The notes under the pieces were generated by a model that did not search any database, had not been told where the DNA came from, and saw only the letters and a program-made list of their open reading frames with translations. The position numbers and the translations under genes are program-made. Positions 63,906 to 64,000 of a stretch of 64,000 bases of DNA are shown here, one piece after another; positions within the stretch are counted from its first letter, which is position 1, and each line of letters starts with the position of its first letter. Origin of the DNA: Niabella insulamsoli (GTDB lineage Bacteria > Bacteroidota > Bacteroidia > Chitinophagales > Chitinophagaceae); the NCBI RefSeq assembly GCF_039652435.2, contig NZ_CP190246.1, forward strand, positions 1,984,001-2,048,000. Direction: 5' to 3'.

Positions 63906-64000
63906 ATGTGGTGTAACATTTCCGGAGGTGGGGTTGATAAAAAGTGTACGGTAAAAACATTTTAAAAAAGAGGTCAATTCGCAAAAACCTTTCGGAAAAT

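Overview
The window is a stretch of chromosome from a Bacteroidota bacterium, most likely a Chitinophagaceae relative (inference). The evidence is TAnnTTTG-type -7 boxes, an absence of Shine-Dalgarno sequences, many SpII lipoproteins of DUF4270 and DUF4625 type, a TonB-dependent receptor with an N-terminal carboxypeptidase-regulatory domain, and numerous secreted glycosidases and sulfatases. No rRNA, tRNA, CRISPR array, insertion sequence or phage gene was recognised.

Layout. 1-4.9 kb: a Kdo transferase fragment (left edge) divergent from a nucleotide-sugar operon (DegT aminotransferase, UDP-sugar dehydrogenase, rfbC, rfbD) for surface polysaccharide. 5-14.8 kb: a DsbD-type reductase, a convergent 1779-residue protein joining two alpha/beta-hydrolases to a CHAT protease, a DadA-like oxidoreductase and an OmpA-like lipoprotein. 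15-23 kb: a glutaminase-like protein, two sulfatases and a GH2 enzyme; the first sulfatase and the GH2 gene sit behind near-identical promoters with 21-bp-phased direct repeats. 23.3-27.9 kb: a His-rich putative metal-uptake operon (small His/Cys protein, TonB receptor, two DUF4625 lipoproteins) with a palindrome over its -7 box. 28-38.4 kb: DUF3472-lectin lipoprotein, YdeI protein, second GH2, AI-2E permease, a five-bladed-propeller glycosidase and a GH29 fucosidase. 38.7-43.7 kb: a diheme cytochrome, 2Fe-2S and molybdopterin subunits, XdhC and MocA, together a periplasmic molybdenum hydroxylase and its maturation genes. 43.8-49.7 kb: an AraC regulator followed by the four enzymes of trans-4-hydroxyproline catabolism, with an AraC-type operator in front. 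49.7-64 kb: housekeeping genes (panB, ppx, ppk1, pdhA, TPR protein, ribH, lhgO, metZ, osmC, panC, a truncated glycogen-synthase-like protein, DUF4270 lipoprotein, metK).

How they fit together (inference): the sulfatases, GH2, GH29 and propeller enzymes point to scavenging of sulfated or fucosylated glycans, but no SusC/SusD pair is present. The hydroxyproline cluster would feed 2-oxoglutarate into the TCA cycle from hydroxyproline-rich proteins (plant cell wall or collagen). The items most worth following up are the hydrolase-hydrolase-CHAT fusion, the His-rich uptake operon, and the two sets of 21-bp-phased operators.
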